DNA from: Bemisia tabaci
Lineage: Eukaryota; Arthropoda; Insecta; Hemiptera; Aleyrodidae
Direction of reading: 5' to 3'
DNA length: 64,000 bases
Assembly: GCF_918797505.1 (NCBI RefSeq)
Contig: NC_092793.1
Location: 85,572,411 to 85,636,410, forward strand
Part shown: positions 45,916 to 57,059 of the stretch, in pieces
Position numbering within the stretch: the stretch's first letter is position 1
How the letters are laid out: each line of letters opens with the position of its first letter
Program-made: the position numbers and the translations under genes
Notes under the pieces: model-generated
What the model saw: the letters and a program-made list of their open reading frames with translations, nothing else
Databases searched by the model: none
What the model was told of the DNA's origin: nothing

Positions 45916-46769
45916 TGTTAACGCCGCAACGAATTTCCGGCATTAACGTAACTAGCCGGCGGCTATGTTACGCAACCTGCGCAACCTGGCAGCCATGCCG
46001 CCGCGACTCGGCGACCGGTCCAACCGGTCGTAAGTCCGTCCGACCCGCGTCGCGGCTCCCGGCCGCGTCCGACGCGTCCACGCGTGTCGTCTCTAAAAAG
46101 GCAGCCGCCAGGCATGCGGTCATCACTCGATCATCGCTTTTCGATCAGTCAAGTCCTCTGCTTGCGCTCCTGATCAAGGCTCTCTGCTTTCGATCCTGGT
46201 CTTCTCTCCACGCTGCACGGTAATACATAGAATCTTTCTTTTTACCTTCTCTCTCTCTTTTACCCGGCTGAGCATCTCGGCTGGGACCTCTCTCTCTCTC
46301 TTTCTCTTTAGACCCGACTGAGTTTCTCGGTTGGGAAGATTTCTCTCTCTTCTCTTTTTCTTCTCAACGCGGCTGAGTATCTCGGCTGGTAGCCCTTCTG
46401 AGTATCTCGGTGGGATTTTCTCTCTTCCTCTCTTTTCTTCTCTCGGCTGAGCATCTCGGCTGAGATTCCTCTCATTCTCTCTCTTCATCTCGGCTGAGCA
46501 TCTCGGCTGAGCTCTCTCTTTCTCCCTCATCTCAGCTGAGCTCTCTCCCTCTTCCTTCCCTCTCATCGCGGCTGAGTATCTCGGCTGGTAGCCCTTCTGA
46601 GCATCTCGGTGGGACCTTCCTCTCCCCTCCTCTTTTCCATCCTCAAAGGGCCATCGCTATGGACGTTGCGATCATTCGCGATCGCTAATCGTCCCCACCA
46701 GCTCTCCTCTTTTGAGAGCGCTCTCGGGCAGACTCTAGCCCCTCCGCTCCCCTCACACGGGCGTAAACA
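45916..46769 (+). repeat. 3' LTR of the BEL/Pao element
   Basis: 854 bp. Matches the 5' LTR throughout with substitutions and small indels, mostly in the CT-rich repeat. Confidence 0.9.
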
Positions 46770-46774
46770 TAGTT

Positions 46775-48773
46775 CCTTTTGCTTACATTAGTTATCCCAG
46801 ATTCCCTGTTACACGATTTTTCAGGCGCTGCACCCAGGGAATGAAATTAGTTTTTTGGGAGCATATTTACATGTCAGTGTACCCTATGTTATGGAAGATC
46901 CAGATCCGTTAGAAACTGAAAATCGGAAATTTGGCGCTTGGTTCCCTCTCGTACGAATAAGTCCAATTAAAGGGTTAGAATATGGAAGATAAGTGAAAAT
47001 TAGGTAGGGACGGATAGTAATTGGGATTTGATTTTTGATCGGGATTGGGATTTAGATGAACATGGAGGTTAAAGGTACGGAAAACGAGACAGGGATGGTA
47101 GTTGACGACCTAGTGGAAAGGGTGGATAAACCGATTGTGGCAAGGGAAGGGAGATAAGGAACGGGGGAGCACTGGTAGTATCACATCATTAATGGATAGA
47201 ATGGAAAGTGAAGCAGGGAAGGGATTGAATGGGATTAGCCCTTGAGGGCTATTTGAAGTAAAAAAAAAAATTGGTCTAACGACTTATATTGAGATCGCTA
47301 AGCCTAAGCTTATCGTGCGCGGCGCGGCAGAGGGGGGGGGAGGGTTAGCTGACCCGCCGCGCACCACCGTGAGCTTTTGCGCCTGCGAGTACGTCGCGGC
47401 GCGCACGTACCTGTAGCGGCTAAACCATCAAAGATATGGTTAAACGGACGAAGTTGTCGGCCCAAAGGGCCGCAATTCGAGGATTTCTCCCAAGTCATGA
47501 CTGTACTCTAGCTCATTTACCCATTTTTACACTTGCGCGCTTTGGGGTGCTTGAGAGACCCCTAAAATTTTTTTTTCAAAACGATTTCTTATTTTTTTGG
47601 GTTGCATCACGTTTTGAAAAAACTGCCCATGAAAATTTCTCAATTTTGAAAAATAAGGGACACCCCAACGCGCGCGTTGAACTTGTAAGTGTAAACAGCT
47701 ACTCGTAACAATCTTCGGGTCGAATTATTCCGCTTGAACGCACTTACTGTTTATACGTCAAAAGGAGGATCCTATCCTATTTTTTTCCCTACTATTTTCC
47801 GGAGGCATGCTCCTAGATTTTATCATGCTCATTTCTCGAGCGCATTTGCAGGGTCTTTTTCGTAGTGGGGGGGGCGGGGGGGTTGGAGTGTTTATTTGGG
47901 AAGGGGGGCTTTAAAATTTCTTCGCACACTCCCTCGACTTTGAAACATCAAGAACCATATTGCCTCATTATGCTAATGGGATAATTGCTCCAAAATTAGC
48001 AATTTTCAGCCAATTCAGGGCCAAAAACCTTCTAATCGATTTCATTTTCCAGGAGTTCGCCCGAATTTTTTCCTTTAGAGCTTAAATTAACGTGTTTCTA
48101 TCCTACTTTAAGGTTCCGAAGTAAAATCAGATGTAACGGGTTTTTTTCATTCACTTTGGTTCAAACAAACCGTGGTCTCCAAAGTGCCATCGATTGAGGG
48201 TTCTTTTTATAAAATCACAAGCGAAGCGATCGCACCAATCCCTACTATCGCATCAATGCCTTAGCTAAGCATCTAAAGTAATTGATAGTCATCAGGCCGA
48301 TACAGTCGAAAAATTCGAAAGTTTCCCGTTTCTTCTTATAAGTCTCTTTTGGAGCGCTGCAGCTGTCTGTCGGAAGTATTTCTGAACCAGGTGCATTACA
48401 TATAGAACAACTCATGTAAGCGTGATATTCTCTAGGAAACATGGAGGAAGAGCAAAGATTCAGGAAAACCTCAAATGTTTTTGTTGTTTCACCATAGATG
48501 TGTCATTAACATTCTAATACACACTACCCGCATATGATGCTGATGTACCCATCCTAAACATTTATATTTGCTGTCACTAGTAGCTGAATACCTCACATTG
48601 TTGTAATACTGTCGACGGAAATCATTCATCAGTCTGTATTGGGAAGGTTGCTTGAAGTTGTGGCGAACAACAGTATTATTATGTTTTTGAGGACCCAGCA
48701 TTTTCCAAAGGACATCAGCAATTAGCACCACAAAAGCGATTATTTACAGAAAAACTGAATTTTTTAACCGCAA
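46775..48773. other. No recognisable gene; G-runs
   Basis: 46812-46960 is the right flank repeat shared with 36690-36740. G-rich runs lie at 47332-47345 and 47867-47882 (eight and seven G's separated by one C), possible quadruplex sequences. No supported coding region. Confidence 0.45.
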
Positions 48774-48994
48774 CTTTTTTCTTCTTTTTTCTCACTTCAA
48801 ATAGCCTTGAGGGGATAATCTCACGCTTGCAGTCCCTAAAATCCCACCCCCCTCAATCCCTTACCAAGCCAACCCCATTTAACCGTTATTTGAGAGCATC
48901 AAACTCGGGTCACCTGGCCGGGAATCGAACCCGGGACCTCCCGATCATAGAGCAAGTGTTACAACCATTACACCATTACACCATTGGAGGCCGA
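48774..48994 (-). mobile_element. tRNA-derived SINE, copy 2
   Basis: On the minus strand: head GGCCTCCAATGGTGTAATGG with an 11-base duplication of the A-box region, an intact B box GGTTCGATTCC (48921-48931 plus-strand coordinates), body shared with 21651-21825, and an A-rich tail (T-rich 48774-48790). It lies about 0.4 kb upstream of the UBIAD1 start, in opposite orientation. The cloverleaf is poor in the anticodon arm, so not a tRNA gene. Confidence 0.8.
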
Positions 48995-49365
48995 CCCAGT
49001 ACACCTCAGGAGGCTAACTGGCTAATAAAACCTGTAAATTAATTATTTCTTTTAGGCCTTAAAATTTGATATTCTCTAACGTCGTTCTGTTGAAAGATGC
49101 AACTTGGTGAAGGCAAAAAAAGTAAAAATCAATTTGAACTCAGTCTTTGAAATTTTAGCTCTTCCGCCATTTGGAGAGTAGGTTCACATGTTTCAGGCTA
49201 ATTTATAAGTGTTCCAAATTATTTATTGTGTCTGATTGCCGGAAAAACTCGGTATGCCCAATTTGTCTACCCCCTTTTTTTTTTCAAAAAAAAAGTTTTT
49301 ACAGAAAAGCATGGCTTTGGCCTTGTTTCAACTCAATGCCACTCAAATTTTTGAAGTTATCGAAT

Positions 49366-49386
49366 TTACTTTCCCCTGTTTTGCAG
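49366..49386 (+). promoter_or_regulatory. Splice acceptor before the UBIAD1 start
   Basis: A pyrimidine-rich tract (TTACTTTCCCCTGTTTTGCAG) ends in CAG at 49384-49386, 21 bases before the ATG at 49408. It implies that a 5' UTR exon lies upstream and that the start codon is in this exon. The upstream exon could not be located. Confidence 0.65.
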
Positions 49387-49407
49387 GTTGTTCAACTTTT
49401 TTTTAAC

Positions 49408-50388
49408 ATGGAAGCAGACAGCAATTTCAGCAAGAATGAAGCAGTCAAAATATCCTCCTCCTTCTCATGCCAAGAAAAAGGGAAGTACATGAAATTATCT
49501 TCATATTTACTGGCCATCCGGCCATGGTCTTTGAGTGCATCCTTGATGCCAACTCTCTTAGGCTATACTTTAGCACACAAACTAAACCCTCAAAATGAGC
49601 ATAGCCTATTAATTTTATCTCTAACTCTTTTAACAGTCATATCAGTCCACTGTGCTGGTAATTTGGTAAATACCTATTTTGATTATGTTAAAGGCATTGA
49701 TAATCGTAAAAGTGATGACCGAACTTTAGTTGATCACTTGTTGTCCAAAGATGAAGTTGTAAGCTTCGGAGGACTTGTCTATGCAGTAGGTTTCATTGGT
49801 TGTGTATGTCTTTCATCATTGTCTCCTGCTAAATTCGAACACCTGGCTCTAGTTTATTTTGGTGGCCTGTCAGGCTCATTTTTGTATACTGGCGGCATTG
49901 GGCTGAAATACATTGCCTTAGGAGATGTACTTATTTTAATCATATTCGGTCCTGTTTCTGTGCTGTTTGCCTACATGTGTCAAACGGGTAAATTAGAATG
50001 GGGTGGCATTTATTATGCCCTACCTCTAGCCTTAAATACGGAAGCTATCCTACACAGTAACAATACTAGAGATTTGGAATCAGACAGGAGAGCTAAAATT
50101 GTTACATTAGCTATTGTTTTAGGTCATACATTGTCTCATATATTGTATGCATTTTTACTATTTACTCCTTACATAATTTTCGTTGTCCTAGCCACCAGAA
50201 AGTTGTATTGGTTCTTGTTGCCACTGGTTACAGCGCCAAGAGCTTTTCAGATCGAGAAAAGGTTTCGCAATCCAGAAACTATTCAAAGTGTACCTCGTTC
50301 CACCGCAAACCTTAATTTATTTTTTGGCCTTCTCTATGTTTTAGCAATAAGTTTGACTGATTCTAAATCTTTACCGTTTGTTCATTAG
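49408..50388 (+). CDS. UBIAD1: UbiA prenyltransferase domain protein 1 (heix type)
   Basis: 326 aa, close to the usual size of animal UBIAD1 (about 340). The family is an integral membrane enzyme that attaches geranylgeranyl to menadione, giving menaquinone-4, in ER/Golgi and mitochondrial membranes; the Drosophila orthologue is heix. First polyprenyl-diphosphate site: NLVNTYFDYVKGID at residues 85-98 followed by SDDRT at 102-106. Second site: ALNTEAILHSNNTRDLESDR at 208-227. Both keep the conserved Asp/Asn residues. RPWSLSASLMP at 38-48 is the family's N-terminal signature, and about eight hydrophobic helices follow. I chose the ATG at 49408 (context AACATGG) because the frame upstream to 49171 contains the splice acceptor and unrelated sequence. 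The coding region has no intron; it is either a single coding exon or a retrocopy, though no poly(A) remnant is apparent. No stop, frameshift or lost key residue. Confidence 0.93.
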   Translation: MEADSNFSKNEAVKISSSFSCQEKGKYMKLSSYLLAIRPWSLSASLMPTLLGYTLAHKLNPQNEHSLLILSLTLLTVISVHCAGNLVNTYFDYVKGIDNRKSDDRTLVDHLLSKDEVVSFGGLVYAVGFIGCVCLSSLSPAKFEHLALVYFGGLSGSFLYTGGIGLKYIALGDVLILIIFGPVSVLFAYMCQTGKLEWGGIYYALPLALNTEAILHSNNTRDLESDRRAKIVTLAIVLGHTLSHILYAFLLFTPYIIFVVLATRKLYWFLLPLVTAPRAFQIEKRFRNPETIQSVPRSTANLNLFFGLLYVLAISLTDSKSLPFVH

Positions 50389-50473
50389 TAATTCGGAGCA
50401 AAGAATTTTGTTTACTTTTAGATGATTCATTTATTTATTTTTTGATGATTGTTATGTAAATATCCTTCATCTA

Positions 50474-50479
50474 ATTAAA
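50474..50479 (+). terminator. Candidate poly(A) signal of UBIAD1
   Basis: ATTAAA 86 bases after the stop codon, in AT-rich DNA. It is the common variant hexamer; no AATAAA occurs closer. Tentative. Confidence 0.4.
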
Positions 50480-51069
50480 TGTAACGCAGCAGAGCAAAAT
50501 GTGTCTCAAGATGAGGAGAAATCACATGAGATAACGTCACCACATGTAGAGGAGTTGATTTTACATACTAAGGTGCAAAAAAAAAAAAACCCAAAAACTC
50601 AACTTTTGACAGCAATTAAAAGTTCAAAGACCAAAAACGGGGAATGCAAGAGAACCGCTGAAAAAAATTGCTGACGCTGTTGCCAGTCCTTTAGACAATT
50701 CGTTTTATGAAACAGTATCCTAGGATCTTGATTTATACCTCAAATCGAGTTTTTGTGCTGCACTAAAAAACTTGAGTTTCCACCTTACGCCACACTTTGC
50801 CCTGCTGCATCATAAAAAAGTTGATGCTGGAGCAGCAATATTTTTCTCCCCATCTGCATTTCTCTGATTTTTGGCACAATATTAGAGGATATTAATGAGT
50901 ATGTTTCCCCAAAATTGTAGTCCTTAATTAAATCTGGTAAGGGGGGAGGGGGTTCAGAGTTTTGCCTCCTCGTGTATTGGTAAATCAAGATATCAATATT
51001 CAGTTCACACAGGCAATGTTCAACTTAATTAATCTTCCAAGCAAGTATACATGTTGCATGCTAATCTTT
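50480..51069. other. No recognisable gene downstream of UBIAD1
   Basis: Contains an A-run (50577-50590). No element ends or exons seen. Confidence 0.4.
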
Positions 51070-51772
51070 ACTGAAAATTAAAACAATTCGACTTGGTCAG
51101 ATTTCGTTGCTCCTTTGACGTAAGGGCGTATCACGATTTTAACGTGAGCCCTGTTCTCCGTACAACTCTCTGCTTTCCGAGGCCCATGTGGAAATAGAGA
51201 TACGGCCTTACGTCCGAGAAGCAATGAGACCACATTTTTTCCTACATTCGTAGAAATTTTGAAAATATGCCTTTTTTCATTTTTACCAAAAATGGATTTG
51301 TTGTTCTTTGTACGATGCTGATCATGAGTTCTTTATCAAAACTTGGGGAAATTGTCCGTTAAAAGAAACAAAAAATACCGCTTCTCGGACTATCTCAAGC
51401 TGCTTGCTACTTGGCCCTACTCAGTTCGAAACTTGACTGTTGTCTCGTCTTGCTGGCCTTGCAGCTATCCCTTCTGGTGCCCACTGAGGCTAGGCAAGAC
51501 AAGGCAACAGCCGAGTTTCGAACTGAGTGGAGGCACGTGGCGCACAGCTTGGAATAGTCTAGAAAGCTGTGTTTTGTTGTTCGGTTTGCAACCATAACTT
51601 GTGTACAAATCATTTCCTCTGTTTTTGGTTAAGATTCTATGATCAGCATATTATAAAGAGCAACATATCCGGTTTTTGATGAAAGTAAAAAAAGGAATCT
51701 TATCAACATTTCCACGAACATGAGGAAAAATGTTGTCTCTAATGTGACTAACAATAAGTCGAATTTTCAGTA
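51070..51772. mobile_element. Old nested foldback
   Basis: Imperfect arms 51070-51335 and 51625-51772 (ACTGAAAATT... and ATGCTGATCAT-type phrases) are inverted. Inside lies a better-preserved inverted pair, 51387-51450 with 51500-51564 (ACTCAGTTCGAAACT and complement). A third small inverted pair, GACGTAAGGGCGTAT / ATACGGCCTTACGTC, sits in the left arm (51118-51219). Ages appear to differ. Confidence 0.6.
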
Positions 51773-52376
51773 CATTTCAGCGTACAACACATACCCTCTC
51801 TTGAAACGTTAATTACTTAGGTAGTCGCTTGGGCTAATCCCACATTGTTAACTTGATTTGTCGAAAAGTTCTGAGGTAAAGTTTCTGATCAGTTTTTTCA
51901 ACACTGAGTCCTCGCCCCCCCCCCCCCCCCCGAATATATTGGAGGCTGAAATGTTTAGTCCATTTCACAAAACCAGAGACTTTTTATTCGGCATTAAAAT
52001 CCGTAAATGGAAACACATCAGTCTCGGCCGCGATGACCGGACCACTCGCTGAACACCCTCTATTGTGCTGCAAAGAGAGTGCTGAGATAGTGAAACAAAA
52101 AAATCACAACCGGCTTGAGCTGAAGAAAACTATTATTCTTCTATTATCATAGGTAAATAGAGAATATGAAAAGGAAAGGACCGCAAGAAGCGGCGCATCA
52201 ATGAAAATGCAAAAAAGCTAGTCATCATCTAACCTAAATAAAATGGTCACCAGGTGTACCAACTGCGTTAGAAGCATATTGTACCAACATGATAGAAATA
52301 GTACTGTAAGAGGTACATGAATATTTTAAATTAACACCTCTCCTCGCTCCACATTTATTTTGCGAAGAACTAAGAA
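51773..52376. other. No gene; homopolymer C-run
   Basis: A run of 17 C's occupies 51915-51931. Nothing else is recognisable before the foldback at 52377. Confidence 0.5.
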
Positions 52377-54679
52377 AAAGGAGGAGTTGCGTTTTGGGCC
52401 TTTTCCGGCCCCACCTGGATTTTGCTAAATGTTTCATATTTTCAAAGTACTAGTCTTAGGTAGACTCTGTGCCAAATATTAGACCGATCGGAGCCCATGC
52501 AAGGGTGCAGCAGCGCCTCAAACCCAAAATCCTGGAATCGAAAAACAATTATTTTCGTCGACTTTTTCGACTGTTATCACTCTTCCAGCACATGATTCTT
52601 ATGTATTTTTTTGCGTACTTTTCGTTTCTGGCCTTTTTAAAGGCCTCCGATAAATTTTAAGGGGCCTTATGGCCCATTGTTGCCATTTTTGGCCCATTTT
52701 TAGGGTTTTTTTCCATTTAACACATTCAAAACTCAATTTAATCCAAAAACTGTGTACATTTTTGAAAAGTACGTAAAAAATGAATAAAAAATGTTCAGTA
52801 AAATTTTTTCCTATGTTGCCAAATTTCCGAGAAAATTGGCCCCAAAGTGTCAAAAACGGCAAAAAATCGATAAATCGCCGCGTCTAAGGTTCAAGAAAGT
52901 GGAGTACATTTTTCATACTGTACCAGATAACAGCTCTTATCCATCCATACAACATACTAAAATATCATAGTTGTACCTGGATTCCCACGATGTGAAAATT
53001 GACCGAGATGTCGATTTTAGCGGCCTTTTTATACTTGAAGGCAGCTCTTTTGAATGTTTTTCGACCTTAGTCACCCTCTATGGGTGTGCACTATATGTAT
53101 TTTTCTACGTACTTTTCATATCTGGCCATAAGAATGGCTTCCTGTGAATTTTAAAAGGCCTAACGGTCCATTGTTGCCAATTTTCACCAATTTTTAGGGG
53201 TTTTTTCAAGTTTACGTGTGTGAAACTTAATTTAATCTAGAAACCGTGTACAATTTCGGAAAGAACGTAAAAAAAATACATAGGAATGTGATTTGTACCT
53301 TTTCCCTACGTTGCCAAATTTTCGAGAAAAATCGTCCTGAAGCGTCAAAAATGCCAAAAATTGGATTAATCATCACGTCGGAGGTTCCAGGAAGTGAATT
53401 ATGACATTCATGTGGATCGTGGGACACTCTCTCCAAGCATTTTCTGTTCTTCGGTATATTTGGCCTGTAGCAAGCATCTTGAGAACCAAGGATTATCTCG
53501 AGGTTACAGGAATAAACAGGTGAACTGGAGTGAAGGATAAAGTAAAAGCACCTTGAGGGCCCGTTTTGTCACGTTCATCTACGCCATTACATGTTTCTTG
53601 AGATGCATTGCAATTTTCCATTTTCGATACGTTATTTGTAGTGAAAAAAAACTTGAAATTCACTTCCTGGAACCTCCGACGTGATGATTAATCCAATTTT
53701 TGGCATTTTTGACGCTTCAGGACGATTTTTCTCGAAAATTTGGCAACGTAGGGAAAAGGTACAAATCACATTCCTATGTATTTTTTTACGTTCTTTCCGA
53801 AATTGTACACGGTTTCTAGATTAAATTAAGTTTCACACACGTAAACTTGAAAAAACCCCTAAAAATTGGTGAAAATTGGCAACAATGGACCGTTAGGCCT
53901 TTTAAAATTCACAGGAAGCCATTTTTATGGCCAGATATGAAAAGTACGTAGAAAAATACATATAGTGCACACCCATAGAGGGTGACTAAGGTCGAAAAAC
54001 ATTCAAAAGAGCTGCCTTCAAGTATAAAAAGGCCGCTAAAATCGACATCTCGGTCAATTTTCACATCGTGGGAATCCAGGTACAACTATGATATTTTAGT
54101 ATGTTGTATGGATGGATAAGAGCTGTTATCTGGTACAGTATGAAAAATGTACTCCACTTTCTTGAACCTTAGACGCGGCGATTTATCGATTTTTTGCCGT
54201 TTTTGACACTTTGGGGCCAATTTTCTCGGAAATTTGGCAACATAGGAAAAAATTTTACTGAACATTTTTTATTCATTTTTTACGTACTTTTCAAAAATGT
54301 ACACAGTTTTTGGATTAAATTGAGTTTTGAATGTGTTAAATGGAAAAAAACCCTAAAAATGGGCCAAAAATGGCAACAATGGGCCATAAGGCCCCTTAAA
54401 ATTTATCGGAGGCCTTTAAAAAGGCCAGAAACGAAAAGTACGCAAAAAAATACATAAGAATCATGTGCTGGAAGAGTGATAACAGTCGAAAAAGTCGACG
54501 AAAATAATTGTTTTTCGATTCCAGGATTTTGGGTTTGAGGCGCTGCTGCGCCCTTGCATGGGCTCCGATCGGTCTAATATTTGGCACAGAGTCTACCTAA
54601 GACTAGTACTTTGAAAATATGAAACATTTAGCAAAATCCAGGTGGGGCCGGAAAAGGCCCAAAACGCAACTCCTCCTTT
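52377..54679. mobile_element. Long foldback element, family F copy 2
   Basis: Arms of about 1025 bp (52377-53400 and 53656-54679) are near-identical inverted copies around a 255-bp spacer. Mirror-image 87-aa open frames at 52599-52862 and 54194-54457 translate identically, which shows how little the arms have diverged. Arm sequence matches the element at 887-3990, for example CCTAAAAATGGGCC...GGCAACAATGG...TTTATCGGAGGCC and GGTCGAAAAACATTCAAAAG. No transposase; target duplication unresolved. Confidence 0.85.
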
Positions 54680-54749
54680 GTGGAGTGCTACAGTATAAAA
54701 AAAAATATGACACAACACATTGCTCGACGTTTAAACGCTGTACAATATA

Positions 54750-56177
54750 CAGGGTGTTTCAGACCACCCGTACTAGGCCTTTTTCTCGGTTGCTTTAAGT
54801 CGCACGAAGTCGGGGACCGCGGGGTTGAATAGGGAATTGACCCCAAGGAATCCGAATTTCGTGGTCCCGAAACCCTCCCACCGCCCCTTGGGGGGTAAAG
54901 GGGGGGGGGGTCACGATGCTAAAAGTCACGGTTCCCGACCGAATTGCGGAATAATCGCATCAGAATTGAAAAGCACGAAAAATTTCACGTGAAATTGACC
55001 CCTAAAAATCCATAATCGGCCCATCCAAGGCCCAAAAATAAACCCCTAAAGAGGGGGACAGTACCCCCTTTCATAATTTCTCTTTGGTCTCAAAATTGAC
55101 GTAGATTCTCCAGAAAAAGATGGTTTACCAAGTAATCGACCCAGAGAAATCCAAATTTCATGGTCCCGAAGCTCCTCTAGCGCCCCTTGGGGGGTAAAGG
55201 GGGGGCCCAATTTTAAAAATCGGGGCTCCTTTCCGAATCGCAAATTGATTGCATCCAAATTGAGGAGTAGAACACTTTTACATCTTAAGTGACCCCCAAG
55301 AGTTTTAATTGACCCCCCTGAACGGCAGAAAGTAACCCCTGAGGAGGGGGCTTCGCCCTCTCCAAAAACCTCTCAAAATTCCTTTTTGGTCGCAAAATTG
55401 ACGTCGATTCTCCAGAAAAAGACGGTTTCTGCCCAAAAGAGCGGGTAGCGGAGCCTAGGAACCATGAAATTTAGAGTACTCAGGGTCGATTACCTGGAAA
55501 ACCGTCTTTTTCTGGAGAATCGACGTCAATTTTGCGACCAAAGAGGAATCTTGAAAAATTTTTGGAGGGGGCGAAGCCCCCCTCCTCAGGGGTTACTTTC
55601 TGCCGTTCAGGGGGTCAATTAAAACTCTTGGGGGTCACTTAAGATGTAAATGTGTTCTGCTCCTCAATTTGGATGCAATCAATTTGCGATTCGGAAAGGA
55701 GTCCCGATTTTTAAAATTGGGCCCCCCTTTACCTCCCAAGGGGGGCTAGAGGAGCTTCGGGACCATGAAATTTGGATTTCTCTGGGTCGATTACTTGGTA
55801 AACCATCTTTATCTGGAGAATCTACGTCAATTTTGAGACCAAAGAGAAATTATGAAAGGGGGTACTGTCCCCCTCTTTAGGGGTTCATTTTTGGGCCTTG
55901 GATGGGCCGAATATGGATTTTTAGGGGTCAATTTCACGTGAAATTTTCCGTGCTTTTCAATTCTGATGCGATTAATCCGCAATTCGGTCGGAAACCGTGA
56001 CTTTTAGCATCGTGACCCCCCCCCCCTTTACTCCCCAAGGGGGAGGTGGGGGGGTTTCGGGACCACGAAATTCGGATTCCTTGGGGTCAACTCCCTATTC
56101 AACCCCAGGGTCCCCGACTTCGTGCGACCTAAAACAACCGAGAAAAAAGCCTGGTACGGGTGGTCTGAAATACCCTG
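54750..56177. mobile_element. 1.4-kb palindrome at TA (CAGGGTGTTTC family)
   Basis: Ends CAGGGTGTTTCAGACCACC and complement (CAGGGTATTTC at the right), flanked by TA at 54748-54749 and 56178-56179. Arms meet around a loop of about 70 bases (55430-55498). Each arm holds two diverged direct repeats of about 290 bp, recognisable by TCGTGGTCCCGAA/TCATGGTCCCGAA and CCCCTTGGGGGGTAAAGG. Non-autonomous, Tc1/mariner-type by its target. Confidence 0.85.
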
Positions 56178-56278
56178 TATGACACTTCTAAATCTGAAGT
56201 GTAAGGTTGAAATGAATTTACTTTTACCAACAGAAATGAAAGAACTTATGCTCTGCCCTAAAAAGAAAAAATAAGTAG

Positions 56279-56285
<7 letters not shown>

Positions 56286-56312
<27 letters not shown>
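56286..56312. repeat. 27-base A-run
   Basis: Homopolymer bordered by AGAATTCT and TTAGAATT. Could be the tail of a retroposed sequence on the plus strand, but no body was recognised. Confidence 0.5.
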
Positions 56313-56314
<2 letters not shown>

Positions 56315-56775
56315 AGAATTTAAACCAGACCACAGAGAAGTCGAACAATTTTGGTCTTCAATTAAACTATTCTAAAGTATTAAAATATAAATCAGTTTGC
56401 AACCATTAAATTACCCAAAATACTGTGCAAATGGTTAGGAGGGAAAATAATGTATTTGTTTTTCATTATCTCCCTTGATTTCTAAATTGTTAATAAGCTC
56501 GATTAAAAATTAATTGTCTTTTAAGCATTAGACTTTTTGTGATAAATAACTGAGCTGTAGTTACTTTGGAGTCTTATTCTAAGTTAGTTAATTCTCAGGG
56601 GACAGCGAGTTGATATATTTATTAGGAGTCTAAAAGCTGGAAATTAATGTACAAATAGATAGCCAAAAAAAAATTACCATGCTTTATTATGCAGCAAAAA
56701 AAAAATTATTAAAGGTTAAGTTTGGACTTGCAAGAAACATCAAGTATTTGCAATGCTTGGAAAAGACTTCGTGAA

Positions 56776-57052
56776 CTGCGAGCTGATTATTGAGATTGAT
56801 AGACAAAGCAATAGACAAAAAAGACATAGGGAGTTTGGAGCTGTCCTATTGGTTAAAATGGGTGAGTCCTATAGACTAAGGGAGAAAATGATGGACTAAC
56901 TATCGGGTCCCTCGTGGGTTGCCGTTGGTTAGTCTATTGCCTACCTCCTTTGTCCATTGCAACCACCCGCTTCCACCGATAGGATCGCTCCAAATCTCTT
57001 TTTTCTTCTCTGTCTATAGCTATGTTAATCAATTTCAATAATCGGCCCGCAG
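56776..57052. mobile_element. 277-bp TIR element (CTGCGGGCC-GATTATTG)
   Basis: Imperfect inverted arms: CTGCGAGCTGATTATTGAGA at left, CTGCGGGCCGATTATTGAAA read inwards at right, with a second inner match (GGAGCTGTCCTATTGG / CCGATAGGATCGCTCC). It abuts the 3' end of the copia remnant. Target duplication not seen. Confidence 0.65.
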
Positions 57053-57059
57053 GTCTGCA

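Larger units (their letters stand above)
42489..46769 (+). mobile_element. BEL/Pao LTR retrotransposon, pol-deleted
   Basis: Two LTRs (42489-43353, 45916-46769), both starting TGTTAACG and ending GTAAACA, enclose a primer-binding site, a Gag-protease frame and a polypurine tract. Flanking pentamers TAGAT (42484-42488) and TAGTT (46770-46774) are a one-mismatch target duplication; the unoccupied site at 36782-36786 supports TAGTT as original. Reverse transcriptase, RNase H and integrase are missing: the frame passes from the protease region straight into a proline/threonine-rich tail. The LTRs differ by several substitutions and indels, so the insertion is not very recent. Confidence 0.9.

Noticed and set aside
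48915..48990. tRNA gene on the minus strand
   Set aside because: A and B boxes are good but the anticodon arm is poor, the A-box region is duplicated, and a SINE body and A-rich tail follow.
49171..49407. N-terminal extension of UBIAD1 by 79 codons
   Set aside because: It includes a polypyrimidine tract and CAG acceptor and has no similarity to UBIAD1; the ATG at 49408 fits the family length.
52599..54457. Identical 87-aa open frames on opposite strands
   Set aside because: They are the same stretch of a palindrome read in both arms; no domain, and no coding bias was evident.
56286..56312. Processed pseudogene tail
   Set aside because: The 27-A run has no recognisable retroposed body upstream and no clear flanking duplication.
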